Positions 7,836 to 17,096 of a DNA stretch of 64,000 bases are shown here, piece by piece. Below the pieces are notes generated by a model, which did no database searches, was not told where the DNA came from, and worked only from the letters and a program-made list of their open reading frames with translations. How positions within the stretch are numbered: position 1 is the stretch's first letter; each line of letters opens with the position of its first letter. The DNA comes from an uncultured Verrucomicrobiota bacterium (GTDB taxonomy: Bacteria; Verrucomicrobiota; Kiritimatiellia; CAIVKH01): the NCBI GenBank assembly GCA_937996795.1, contig CALKUH010000067.1, forward strand, positions 1-64,000. The letters are read 5' to 3'. The position numbers and the translations under genes are program-made.

Positions 7836-8492
7836 ATGGACCAACTCATTGCTGAATTCCTTCCTTACGCGATTTTCTTTGTGCTTTTTCCGGTGGTGGT
7901 GGCGGCGGTCAAGCGGTGGTTCAAGTCGCGGGGGAAGGGGCTTGTTGGCGAGTATGTGGTGAACTCGAAGCTTGAGCGGGAGCTGCCGGCGGGGGTGTAT
8001 CACCTGATTCCGGGCCTGATGCTGCCGGTGGAGGGCGGGACGACGCAGATCGACCATGTGGTGGTGTCGCGTTACGGGATCTTCGTGATCGAGACGAAGG
8101 CGATGAAGGGGTGGATTTTCGGACAGGAGAACGAGGCCCGGTGGACGCAGAAATTTCCTCGCAAGAGTTATCCCTTCCAGAATCCGCTGCGCCAAAATCG
8201 CCTTCACACCAAAACCCTCAGCGACCTGACAGGGATTCCGCACCACTATTTCATCTCGCTGGTGGCCTTCAGCGGCGAGGCGGAATTCAAGACGCCGATG
8301 CCGCCGTCGGTGGTGCATATTCGCGACCTGGCGCGGGCGATTCTGGCGCATACGAACGTGCTGATTCAGGATGAGCGGGTGCCGGAGGTGGTGGCCGCGA
8401 TCCGCGAATGGGCCGGCACGGTCGACGCGGAAACCCGCCGCAACCACGTCCGCAACCTGCAAGCCCGCCATCGGAATACCTCCGCCAATTAG
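7836..8492 (+). CDS. Membrane-anchored NERD-domain nuclease-like protein
   Basis: 218 residues. An N-terminal hydrophobic helix (residues 5-25, EFLPYAIFFVLFPVVVAAV) is followed by a NERD domain at about 36-150. The expected endonuclease-fold residues are present: E39 in GEYVV, D73 in TQIDHVVVSRYG, E86 and K88 in FVIETKAMKGWIFG. NERD proteins are predicted nucleases related to Holliday-junction resolvase/restriction folds and are often anchored or fused to helicases. A good start is ATG 7836, 7 bases after AGGAGAAT. The last codons and the stop lie in the right-hand composite repeat, so the original C-terminus may have been trimmed or replaced by repeat insertion. Confidence 0.88.
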   Translation: MDQLIAEFLPYAIFFVLFPVVVAAVKRWFKSRGKGLVGEYVVNSKLERELPAGVYHLIPGLMLPVEGGTTQIDHVVVSRYGIFVIETKAMKGWIFGQENEARWTQKFPRKSYPFQNPLRQNRLHTKTLSDLTGIPHHYFISLVAFSGEAEFKTPMPPSVVHIRDLARAILAHTNVLIQDERVPEVVAAIREWAGTVDAETRRNHVRNLQARHRNTSAN

Positions 8493-8735
8493 CGCGAATG
8501 GGCGCGAATTTTATCTGTGGCATCTGCGGTTCCACTTTTTTGACCGCAGATAACACAGATATCGCAGAGAGGAGAAAGCTCTCATTAATCTGCTTAATCC
8601 GTTTAATCCGCGGTTTCCATTCCCGAGGAGTACTTCCGCGAATTTTCGCGAATGGGCGCGAATTTCATCTGTGAAATCCGTGGCATCTGCGGTTCGTCCT
8701 CCGGATTGAGGACGAGGACGGGGACGAGGAGGAGG
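8478..8735. repeat. Composite noncoding repeat, right arm (inverted)
   Basis: It holds the same ordered blocks as 2096-2335, on the opposite strand: GCGAATGGGCGCGAATTTTA, CATCTGCGGTTCCAC, ACCGCAGATAACACAGATAT, TTAATCCGCGG, CGAGGAGTACTTCCGCG, a second GAATGGGCGCGAATTTCAT core, CATCTGCGGTTCGTCCTCCG and a purine tract. It begins inside the end of the NERD gene. No gene is present up to 8744. Confidence 0.8.
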
Positions 8736-8744
8736 CGGGGGCGG

Positions 8745-9404
8745 TCAGGGGGTGAACAGGTCGCAGATGTCGGCCCATTCGGCGTCCGGGTCGGCGGTGA
8801 TGCGGGCGAGCGTTTCGTCGAAGGCCGTCCACAGGGCGTCGTTGCGCAGTTCGTAGGAGTGGCCCCAGAAGTAGAACACGCCGCCGCTGCGCGCGCGCTC
8901 GTAGCGGGTCCAGAAGTCGGGCGCGAGGAAATGGCAGGTGGGGTGGAAGGCCATCGGGTTCGCCGGCGGGTACGGGTGGTCCGCCGTGCCGACGGTGCGC
9001 GCATAGACGTGGCCCGCCTCGCGCACGGCGTCCATGACGGCGTCGTTGTAGGTGCCGTACGGGTAGGCGAACCCGGTCACCGGCTGCTGGAAGAGATCCT
9101 GCAGCTGTTTGCGTCCGTCGACAACTTCGCGCCGCGCCTGCTCGATGGGAATCTGTTCCAGGTGCGGATGGCTGACCGTGTGGTTCGCGATCGTGAAGCC
9201 GGCGTAGACCGTGGTGAGGTTCGCGCGCGGGATCCGTCGCACGGTGTTCCCTTTATAGTTCCAGTCGCCCGACGCCTCGTCCTTGTGCAGGCCCGGGTTG
9301 AGGTTGAACGTCGCCTTCGCGCCGTGTTTGCGCAGGAGGTCGACCAGCCGGACATCGCTTTCCACCCCGTCGTCCCAACAGTGCACCACGCGCATCGGAT
9401 TCAT
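8745..9404 (-). CDS. Polysaccharide deacetylase (NodB/CE4 family)
   Basis: 219 residues with the CE4 metal-dependent N-deacetylase motifs: motif 1 as CWDDG (residues ~9-13), motif 2 NHTVSHPHLEQ (~74-84, the metal-binding His pair), motif 3 FAYPYGTYNDAV, and a late WGHSYEL supplying the C-terminal His. The enzyme would remove acetyl groups from N-acetylglucosamine polymers such as peptidoglycan or exopolysaccharide. No signal peptide is visible, so it is probably cytoplasmic or acts on a precursor. An alternative start is the Met three codons in (MRVVHCWDDG). It is transcribed away from the giant protease gene across a 95-base shared promoter region. Confidence 0.88.
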   Translation of the reverse strand: MNPMRVVHCWDDGVESDVRLVDLLRKHGAKATFNLNPGLHKDEASGDWNYKGNTVRRIPRANLTTVYAGFTIANHTVSHPHLEQIPIEQARREVVDGRKQLQDLFQQPVTGFAYPYGTYNDAVMDAVREAGHVYARTVGTADHPYPPANPMAFHPTCHFLAPDFWTRYERARSGGVFYFWGHSYELRNDALWTAFDETLARITADPDAEWADICDLFTP

Positions 9405-9499
9405 GCCGCCAGCATGCGGACGCGCGGGGGCATTTCAATGGAAAAAGGGCGCAAGATCGGGCGGTGAAAATTTGCCGGATCGGTGTATGATGGGCGGCT

Positions 9500-12400
9500 A
9501 TGACATTTCGCGTCGTCCTTCTGCTGGGCCTGCTCGCGGGGTGGGCCGTTTTTCCTGTGCGGGCCGGTGACCCGGCGCGGGAGGGGGGCGGGAAGCCCGC
9601 CGCGCTGGCGGAACCGGAGGCGCATCCGGAATTTCTCCTCGTGGGCTATCGCAAAGGCACCGCGGTGTCCGCCCGGCAGGCGTCGCATGCGGCGGCGGGC
9701 GCGGAGGTGGTGCGCTCCTTCAAACACGTGCCGGTGGACGTGGTGCGCGTGGCGAAAAAGGCGCGCCGTTCCGCGGCGGAGCGCGCGTATCGCGCACGGC
9801 CCGAGGTCCGCTACGTCGAGCCCAACTACCGGCTGCGAAAGCAGACGATCCCGAACGACCCGCGTTTCGGCGACCTCTGGGGGCTGCGCAACACGGGGCA
9901 GGCGGGCGGCACGGCGGGCGCGGACATCGCGGTGACGAATGTGTGGGCGACGATGGGGACGGGCAGCACGAACGTCATCGTCGCGATCATCGACACGGGC
10001 ATCGACTACACGCACCCGGACCTGGTGGGCAACGTGTGGAGCAATGCCGGGGAGCTCGCGGGCAACGGCCTCGACGACGACGGGAACGGGATCGTGGATG
10101 ACGTGCATGGCGCGCGCTGGACCGGTGGCAGCGGCGCGCCGACGAGCGGCAATCCGATGGACGGCGACGGGCACGGCACCCACGTCGCGGGCACGATCGG
10201 CGGGTTCGGCAACAACGCCGTCGGCGTCGCGGGCGTGAACTGGCGCGTGCGGTTGATGGCGCTGAAATTCCTCGACGACAGCGGCTCGGGCTATACCGCG
10301 GACGCCGTGTCGGCCATCGACTACGCCATCGACAAGGGCGCGCACCTGTCCAACAACTCGTGGGGCGGGGGCGGCTATTCGCAGGCGCTCAAGGACGCGA
10401 TCGACGCGGCGGGCGCGGCGAACCAGCTCTTCATCGCCGCCGCCGGCAACAGCGGCACGGACAACGACTCGATCCCGAGCTACCCCGCGGGCTACGACAG
10501 CGCGAACATCGTCGCGGTGGCCAGCAGCGACCGCAACGACCAGCGCTCCTCGTTCAGCTCCTACGGGCGCACGACGGTGGACCTCGCCGCGCCGGGCAGC
10601 GACATCTGGAGCAGCACGCCGGGCAACAATTACGAATCCTACAGCGGCACGTCGATGGCCACGCCGCATGTCGCCGGCGCGGCGGCGCTGCTGCTGAGCC
10701 TGTACCCGGGCACGTCGTGGGAGACGCTCAAGGGATGGCTGCTCGACGGCGCGAAGCGGCTCGGTCCGTGGACCGGCTGGACGCTGACGGGCGGTCGGCT
10801 GCAGGTGTCCGAAAGCGCGCGCATCGCGGGCCTGCCCGCTGGCGCGGACCCTGTGTGGTCGTTCACCGCCGCGAGTGCGGCCGGATCCAACACGGTATCG
10901 CTCGCGTGGCTGGCCCCCGCCGGCCCGAGCTTCAACCACGTGATCATCCGGCGCGGGACGAACGTGTTCCCCGCGTCCTGGACGGAGGGTACGCTGGTGT
11001 ACAGCGGCGTCGTGGAGCAGGCGGAGGACGGGCCGCTGGCGCTGGGCGACCGCGCGTTCTACACCGCGTGGGTGGCGCACGAGTCCGGCACGAACCTCGT
11101 GTACTCCGCGCCCGCCCATGCCTCCACGCGCGTGGGCGGCGAGCCGGACGACTTCTTCACCGAACACTTCACCGCGAGCGACAACGATCTCGCGAACCGC
11201 ACACTGACACTCGTGCCGGAGGCGTCGCTGAATCGCTATGCGGCGTACATGGACGCCGCGACGTCGTTCCCGACCGATCCCGCGGGCGGCACGGCGCTCT
11301 CGCTCGGCGACGACAGCTTCGCGACCGTGTCGCTCGGCGGCGGCGCGACGGTGCCGTTCTTCGGCGCCGACTACGGGGCGTTTCATGTCGGCGCGAACGG
11401 CTACATCACCTTCGACAGCGGCGACACGGGGTACATCGAGAGCCTCGCGGCGCATTTCGGCCGTCTGCGCGTGTCCGCGCTGTTCACCGACCTGAATCCG
11501 TCGGCCGGCGGCACGGTGTCGTGGAGGCAACTCGCCGATCGCGCGGTGGTGACGTACGAGAACGTGGTCGAGTACGGCGCGAGCAGCGAAAACAGTTTCC
11601 AGGTCGAGCTGTTCTTCAACGGCGTCATCCGCATCACCTGGCTCGCGCTTTCCGTGACGGACGGGCTTGCGGGGATCGCGGACGGGCAGGGGATTCCCTC
11701 GAATTTCGTGGAGAGCGACCTGACCGCCTATCCGCCGTTCGACGACCTGCGGATCGCGCCGGCGCTGGGGTATGCGGCGAGCGGTGTGGAGGGCGGGCCG
11801 TTCCTGCCGACGAATTTCGTGTATGCGATCACCAACGCCGGTTCGGTTTCGCTGGATTGGACGGCGTCGGGCGCGACGTCGTGGATCAGCGTGGCGGCGG
11901 GCGGCGGCACGCTGGCGCCCGGCGCGACGGACGCCGTTTCGGTCTCGATTGATGCGGATGCGGACACGCTGCCGTACGGGCTCTACGACTCGCTCGTGCG
12001 GTTCAGCAATTCCGTGTCCGGCCAGGTGCAGTCGCGTCCCGTGACGCTGGCGATCGCGCGCCCGGGTGTGACGGCGCTGTACCGGGCGGAGGGCGTTGTC
12101 GGCGCGCAACCCGTGCTGACCGCGCTGCAGCGCCTCGGCTATGCGGTGACCGTGGCCGCGTCGTGGACCGAGTTCAACGGCCTGCTGGCGAGCAACACCT
12201 ACCTGCTCGCGGTGGCGCTCAACCACGCCAGCGCGACAAACGGCGTCGACCTGAACGCGGTGTCCAACCACCTCGCCGCGGGCCGCCGCGCGCTGGTGGT
12301 GGACGCCTCGAAGTCTGCGCCGGTCGGCGCGTTGCTGCACGCGGTGTATGAAGGGGTGGACAACCAGAACCCGGTGTACATCACGGACCCCGAGCTGTCG

Positions 12401-15400
12401 TTCGGCGTGACGAATCCGCTGCCGCTGCAAAACGCGGGCTACACGCGGTGGTCGTGGGGCGCGACGCCGACGGGCAGCGCCGAGTCGCTCGCCGAATTCC
12501 CGGCGGGCGCGTCCGCGGTGGTCTGGGGCAACGGCGGGCGCAGCGCGCTCGTGAACTTCACGGCGGACGCCGTGTCCGGCGACAGCGGCGCACGCTTCTT
12601 CGAAAATCTGCTGCAACTCGTCGAAAACGGCGGCGATGCGCTCGCGGTCTCCCCGTCGGGCCTCTGGTCCGCGTCGGGCTACGAGGGCGGCCCGTTCGCG
12701 CCGTCCAACCGCGTGTTCACGCTGGAGAATGTCGGCGCCGCGCCGCTGGCGTGGACGGCGGGCGGGCCGTCGAACTGGGTGAGTTTCAGCGCGAGCGGCG
12801 GCCTGCTCGACGCGGGCGGCGCGACGACGGTGACGGCCACGCTGAATGCCCAGGCCGATGCGCTGTCACCGGGGCTGTACCTGCAGACGCTGGTCATCAG
12901 CAACAGCGCGTCCGGCAAGCGCGTCAACCGGAGCGTCGCGCTGAACGTGCTCGCGATCCCCGGCGAGATCGACGTCTCCGATTCCGTCGCCCCGACGAAT
13001 GACCGCGCGGTGCTGTTCGGCGAGCGGATTGTCGGCCAGTCCGTGACGGCGACGGTGACGATCCACAACGTGGACAGCCAATACGGCCTCACGGTCAATA
13101 GCATCGTGCTGCTGTCGGCCGCGGTGAGCAACCTGGGGTCGTCCGCCGCGGCGGAGGCCGCGCCGCCGCCCCCCGCGCGCGAGCGGGCGCCGCATCATCC
13201 GCGCGTGCTGCTGGTCGGTTTTGAACCGGGCTTCGATGCGACGGCGCGCGACGCGGTGCACGCGCGCTCCGGCGCGCAGCGCGTCCGCTCGTTTTCGCGG
13301 ATTGCCGTTGATGTCGTGCGGTTCGACAAGGACGGCGCGCTCGGCGCGGCGCTGGCGGCGTACCGGGCGGAGCCGGGCGTGCGGTTCGCCGAGTTGAACT
13401 ACACCGTGCAGACCCGCGCGCTCCCGAACGATCCGCGCTTCGCGGAATTGTGGGGCCTGCGCAACACGGGGCAGACCGGCGGCACCGCGGGGGCCGACGT
13501 GCGGGCCGTCACGGCGTGGGACTATGCGACCGGCAGCACGAATGTCGTGGTGGGCATCATCGACACCGGCATCGATTACACGCACCCGGACCTGCTCGGC
13601 AACCTGTGGGTGAATCCCGGCGAAATCGCGGGCAACAGCATCGACGACGACGCAAACGGGATTGTGGATGACGTGTACGGCGCGCGCTGGACCGACGGCA
13701 CGGGCGTGCCGACCTCGGGCGACCCGATGGACGGCAACCAGCACGGCACGCACTGCGCCGGCACGATCGGCGCTGTCGGCGACAACGGCGCGGGTGTGGC
13801 GGGCGTGAACTGGCGCGTGCGGATGATGGCGCTGAAATTCCTGAGCGACGCCGGGTCCGGCTACATCGCCGACGCCATCGCGGCGCTGGAGTATGCGATC
13901 GCGCGCGGCGCGGACCTCACCAGCAACTCGTGGGGCGGGGGCGGGTTCTCGCAGGCGATGAAGGACATGATCGACGCGGCGGCCGCGGCGAACCAGTTGT
14001 TCGTAGTGGCCGCCGGCAATTCGGCGTCGGACAACGACGTGATCCCGCAGTATCCGGCGAACTACGAGAGCGCGAACGTCATCGCCGTCGCGAGCAGCGA
14101 CCACCACGACGAACGCTCCTCGTTCAGTTGCTTCGGGCGCACGACGGTGGACCTCGCCGCGCCGGGATCGTCCATCCTGAGCACCGTGCCGGGCGGCGAG
14201 TACGCCTTGTTGAGCGGCACCTCCATGGCGACGCCGCATGTCGCGGGCGCGGCGGCCTTGCTGTTGTCGCTGAACCCGGGCGCGCCGTTTGCGGAGCTCA
14301 AGCGGGCGTTGATGCAGGGGGCGGACGTGCTGCCGGCGTGGTCCGACCTGACGGTGGCGGGCGGGCGGCTCAACCTGATGGGCGCGATAGAAAAACTGAA
14401 TCCGAACTTCCGCCTCGCCGGCATGCCCGCGCTGCCCGCGGTGATTCCGCCCGGCGGGTCCGTCTCGTTCACCGTGACCTATCAGCCGGTGGAGGCGGGC
14501 GTGCACAGCGGTCATGTACGCATCATCAGCAACGACGCCGCGTCGCCCACGGTCGATGTCGCCGTCGCGGGCAGCGCCGTAAATGACGCGCTCGAAATTT
14601 CTCCCTCGTCCTCGTTCCTCGCGGAGGGTCCGCCCGGCGGCCCGTTCACGCCCACGCAGCAGGTGTACGTCCTGACGAACACCGGCGTATCCGCGTTGTC
14701 GTGGAACGCCTCGGCGACGGGCAGCTGGTATGCGATTTCGCCCGCGAGCGGCACGCTCGACGCCGGGGCTGCGACGACGGTTGTCCTCACGATTGAGTCC
14801 GCGGCGAACGCGCTGACCAACGGGTTCTATGTGTCCACGCTGGTGTTCAGCAACGCGACCAGCGGCGTCACGAAGTCGCGCGCCATCCAGTTGCGCGTGG
14901 AGCCGCGCCTGTGCGAGGCGGTGGATGCCTGCGGCTTCACGTGGACTTCCGGCGGAAGTGCGCGGTGGCTCAGCCAGACGAATGTGACCCACGACGGGCA
15001 GGATGCGGCGCAGAGCGCGGACATCGGCGAGGGGCAGCTCAGTTGGATCGAGACCACGATCACCGGTCCCGGCGAGCTGTCGTTCTGGTGGAAGGTGTCG
15101 TCCGAGGCCGGGTGGGATTTCCTGCGGGTGAGCGTGAACGGCAGCGAGGTCCAAAACATCACCGGCGAGGTGGACTGGCAGTTCCGCACGCTCGAGCTGG
15201 GCGCCGGTTCCAACACCGTCCGCTGGAGTTACACGAAGGACGAGATCATCAGCGAAGGCGCGGATCTCGCGTGGCTGGACCAGGTGGCGTTCATCGGCGA
15301 TTCGTTCGTGGTGACGCCCAGCGAGCCCAGCGTGTTTGAAGGGCCGCCGGGCGGACCGTTCGAGCCGGCCGGCCACACACTGTGGCTCATCAATCCGGGC

Positions 15401-17035
15401 ACGGGCGAGGTGGCATGGACCGCGACGGCGGGGACGAACTGGTTCAGCGTTGCGCCGGGTAGCGGCGTGGTCCCTGCGGGAGGCACGAACAGCGTCACGA
15501 TCGCGCTGGCCGCGCCCGCGAATGCGATGCCCAACGGCACGCATCTCGCGCCGTTGCTCGTGAGCAACGCCGCCTCCGGACTGGTGCGCACGCGCTGGGT
15601 CCAGTTGGCGGTCAGTCCGTTGATCTGCGACGCGCTCGATGCGTGCGCGCTCACGTGGACGCGCGGCGGGACGGCGGAGTGGTTCGGCCAGTCCTCCGTC
15701 ACGCACGACGGCGTGGACGCGGGACAGAGCGGCGAGATGGGGGATGGCGCGGAGTCCTGGATCGAGACGAGTGTGACCGGGCCCGGCCTGCTGACGTTCT
15801 GGTGGAAGGTGTCGTCGGAGGGGGGATGGGATTATCTGCAGTTCCACCTCGACGGCGTCCTGCGCGACGAGCGGTCCGGCGAGGTGGATTGGGAGCCGAT
15901 GTCCGTCGAGATCGGTCCCGGCGAACACACGCTGCGCTGGCGCTATGCGAAGGATGCGTATGTCGCGGAGGGCGTGGACGCGGGCTGGCTCGATGAGGTC
16001 CGCTACCTGCGTTTCGTGTACGGGCCCGCGGACGACCATGCGGGGAACTACGGGAGCCCCGGCTCGAATTTCGTGAACGGCGCAAATGAAGGCGCCGGCT
16101 TCCGCCCGTGGGAGATCGCCCTCGGCGCGGGCGCGAGCGCCGTGCTCGGCTCGTCGACGGACAGCTCGGGCAACATCAATTCCGCGAACGGCCAGTCCTT
16201 CCGGTTCTACGGCGGCAACGGCACGTATGTGGATGCGATCCGTCCGTTCGTATCGCCGCTGCGGTCCGGCGACGTGTTCCGCGCGACCCTGGCTTACAAC
16301 TGGAACGGCGGCGCCCGCGGCCTGAGTCTGCTTGCGGAAAACGGCGTCGAGTTGTGCAACGTCAACTTCGGCGGGAGCGACGTGTTGAGCTTCAAGTGGG
16401 GGAATGGCAGCACCATCAACCTGTCCTCCAACTATTCCGCCACCGCCGTGTTGCAGGTCGCCGCCACCGCGCTCGGCGGGAACCAGATGCGCGTGGAGCT
16501 GCTGCGCAACGACGGATTCACCACGAACTTCACGTCGTCCGGCCTGGCCGCCCCCGCCGCGTGGGTGAAGTTCTACAATGGCGGGCATCCCGCCAATAAC
16601 CTGAACTACGCGCTGCACGCCAATGGGCTCCAGATCCAGCGCTCCAACGCCTACGACGTCGATGGCGACGGGTTGCCCGATTGGTGGGAAGTGAAGCATT
16701 TCGGCACGCCGACCAACGGGTATCCCTCCGACGCCGCGGCCGGCCCGTTCACGGTGGGAGAGGCGTGGGTTGCGGATCTGGACCCCGCGAATCCGTCGTC
16801 CGAACTGCCCGGCTTCGACGCCGCGCAAACGGTGACCAACGGCATGCGGATCGTCATCGACCCGACCTCCACCGCGCGCGTCTATCGCGTGCTCGGCCAC
16901 ACCAACCTGCTCGCCCCGCCGCCGGACTGGTCGGTGCAGGGCCCCGAACAAACCGGCACCGGCGCCGCGCTCATCTTCACCGTGACCAACGACGCCCCCG
17001 CCCGTACGTTCCGCACCGGCATCCGCATTCCGTGA
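9500..17035 (+). CDS. Giant exported protease with two complete subtilisin (S8) domains
   Basis: 2511 residues with a signal peptide (MTFRVVLLLGLLAGWAVFPV). First unit: propeptide-like region (~45-110) ending YVEPNYRL, then an S8 domain with D165 (IIDTGID), H225 (GHGTHVAG), N317 (AAAGNSG) and S385 (SGTSMATPH). Second unit: another propeptide-like region (~1230-1300) and S8 domain with D1355, H1415 (QHGTHCAG) and S1575. All three catalytic residues are offset by exactly 1190, so the domains are colinear without indels between them. Around them are four ~100-residue beta-sandwich repeats starting EGGPF/EGPPGGPF (~762, ~1055, ~1705, ~1945), two copies of a ~130-residue module with GPGELSFWWKVSSE, a calcium-loop motif DVDGDGLPDWWE near 2390 and a C-terminal beta domain. 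Probably a secreted or surface protease. The second unit splits another domain (see findings). Confidence 0.92.
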   Translation: MTFRVVLLLGLLAGWAVFPVRAGDPAREGGGKPAALAEPEAHPEFLLVGYRKGTAVSARQASHAAAGAEVVRSFKHVPVDVVRVAKKARRSAAERAYRARPEVRYVEPNYRLRKQTIPNDPRFGDLWGLRNTGQAGGTAGADIAVTNVWATMGTGSTNVIVAIIDTGIDYTHPDLVGNVWSNAGELAGNGLDDDGNGIVDDVHGARWTGGSGAPTSGNPMDGDGHGTHVAGTIGGFGNNAVGVAGVNWRVRLMALKFLDDSGSGYTADAVSAIDYAIDKGAHLSNNSWGGGGYSQALKDAIDAAGAANQLFIAAAGNSGTDNDSIPSYPAGYDSANIVAVASSDRNDQRSSFSSYGRTTVDLAAPGSDIWSSTPGNNYESYSGTSMATPHVAGAAALLLSLYPGTSWETLKGWLLDGAKRLGPWTGWTLTGGRLQVSESARIAGLPAGADPVWSFTAASAAGSNTVSLAWLAPAGPSFNHVIIRRGTNVFPASWTEGTLVYSGVVEQAEDGPLALGDRAFYTAWVAHESGTNLVYSAPAHASTRVGGEPDDFFTEHFTASDNDLANRTLTLVPEASLNRYAAYMDAATSFPTDPAGGTALSLGDDSFATVSLGGGATVPFFGADYGAFHVGANGYITFDSGDTGYIESLAAHFGRLRVSALFTDLNPSAGGTVSWRQLADRAVVTYENVVEYGASSENSFQVELFFNGVIRITWLALSVTDGLAGIADGQGIPSNFVESDLTAYPPFDDLRIAPALGYAASGVEGGPFLPTNFVYAITNAGSVSLDWTASGATSWISVAAGGGTLAPGATDAVSVSIDADADTLPYGLYDSLVRFSNSVSGQVQSRPVTLAIARPGVTALYRAEGVVGAQPVLTALQRLGYAVTVAASWTEFNGLLASNTYLLAVALNHASATNGVDLNAVSNHLAAGRRALVVDASKSAPVGALLHAVYEGVDNQNPVYITDPELSFGVTNPLPLQNAGYTRWSWGATPTGSAESLAEFPAGASAVVWGNGGRSALVNFTADAVSGDSGARFFENLLQLVENGGDALAVSPSGLWSASGYEGGPFAPSNRVFTLENVGAAPLAWTAGGPSNWVSFSASGGLLDAGGATTVTATLNAQADALSPGLYLQTLVISNSASGKRVNRSVALNVLAIPGEIDVSDSVAPTNDRAVLFGERIVGQSVTATVTIHNVDSQYGLTVNSIVLLSAAVSNLGSSAAAEAAPPPPARERAPHHPRVLLVGFEPGFDATARDAVHARSGAQRVRSFSRIAVDVVRFDKDGALGAALAAYRAEPGVRFAELNYTVQTRALPNDPRFAELWGLRNTGQTGGTAGADVRAVTAWDYATGSTNVVVGIIDTGIDYTHPDLLGNLWVNPGEIAGNSIDDDANGIVDDVYGARWTDGTGVPTSGDPMDGNQHGTHCAGTIGAVGDNGAGVAGVNWRVRMMALKFLSDAGSGYIADAIAALEYAIARGADLTSNSWGGGGFSQAMKDMIDAAAAANQLFVVAAGNSASDNDVIPQYPANYESANVIAVASSDHHDERSSFSCFGRTTVDLAAPGSSILSTVPGGEYALLSGTSMATPHVAGAAALLLSLNPGAPFAELKRALMQGADVLPAWSDLTVAGGRLNLMGAIEKLNPNFRLAGMPALPAVIPPGGSVSFTVTYQPVEAGVHSGHVRIISNDAASPTVDVAVAGSAVNDALEISPSSSFLAEGPPGGPFTPTQQVYVLTNTGVSALSWNASATGSWYAISPASGTLDAGAATTVVLTIESAANALTNGFYVSTLVFSNATSGVTKSRAIQLRVEPRLCEAVDACGFTWTSGGSARWLSQTNVTHDGQDAAQSADIGEGQLSWIETTITGPGELSFWWKVSSEAGWDFLRVSVNGSEVQNITGEVDWQFRTLELGAGSNTVRWSYTKDEIISEGADLAWLDQVAFIGDSFVVTPSEPSVFEGPPGGPFEPAGHTLWLINPGTGEVAWTATAGTNWFSVAPGSGVVPAGGTNSVTIALAAPANAMPNGTHLAPLLVSNAASGLVRTRWVQLAVSPLICDALDACALTWTRGGTAEWFGQSSVTHDGVDAGQSGEMGDGAESWIETSVTGPGLLTFWWKVSSEGGWDYLQFHLDGVLRDERSGEVDWEPMSVEIGPGEHTLRWRYAKDAYVAEGVDAGWLDEVRYLRFVYGPADDHAGNYGSPGSNFVNGANEGAGFRPWEIALGAGASAVLGSSTDSSGNINSANGQSFRFYGGNGTYVDAIRPFVSPLRSGDVFRATLAYNWNGGARGLSLLAENGVELCNVNFGGSDVLSFKWGNGSTINLSSNYSATAVLQVAATALGGNQMRVELLRNDGFTTNFTSSGLAAPAAWVKFYNGGHPANNLNYALHANGLQIQRSNAYDVDGDGLPDWWEVKHFGTPTNGYPSDAAAGPFTVGEAWVADLDPANPSSELPGFDAAQTVTNGMRIVIDPTSTARVYRVLGHTNLLAPPPDWSVQGPEQTGTGAALIFTVTNDAPARTFRTGIRIP

Positions 17036-17096
17036 CGAGCGGATCTTCCGTTTTCCCGTCTTCCGTCTGCCGTTCCCGGCGGGTATCTTGAGCCCC

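Noticed and set aside
9401..12616. A 1071-codon open frame on the minus strand opposite the giant protease gene
   Set aside because: Arg/Ala/His-rich antisense shadow of a very high-GC gene; no domain, and the sense strand has a signal peptide and complete protease motifs.
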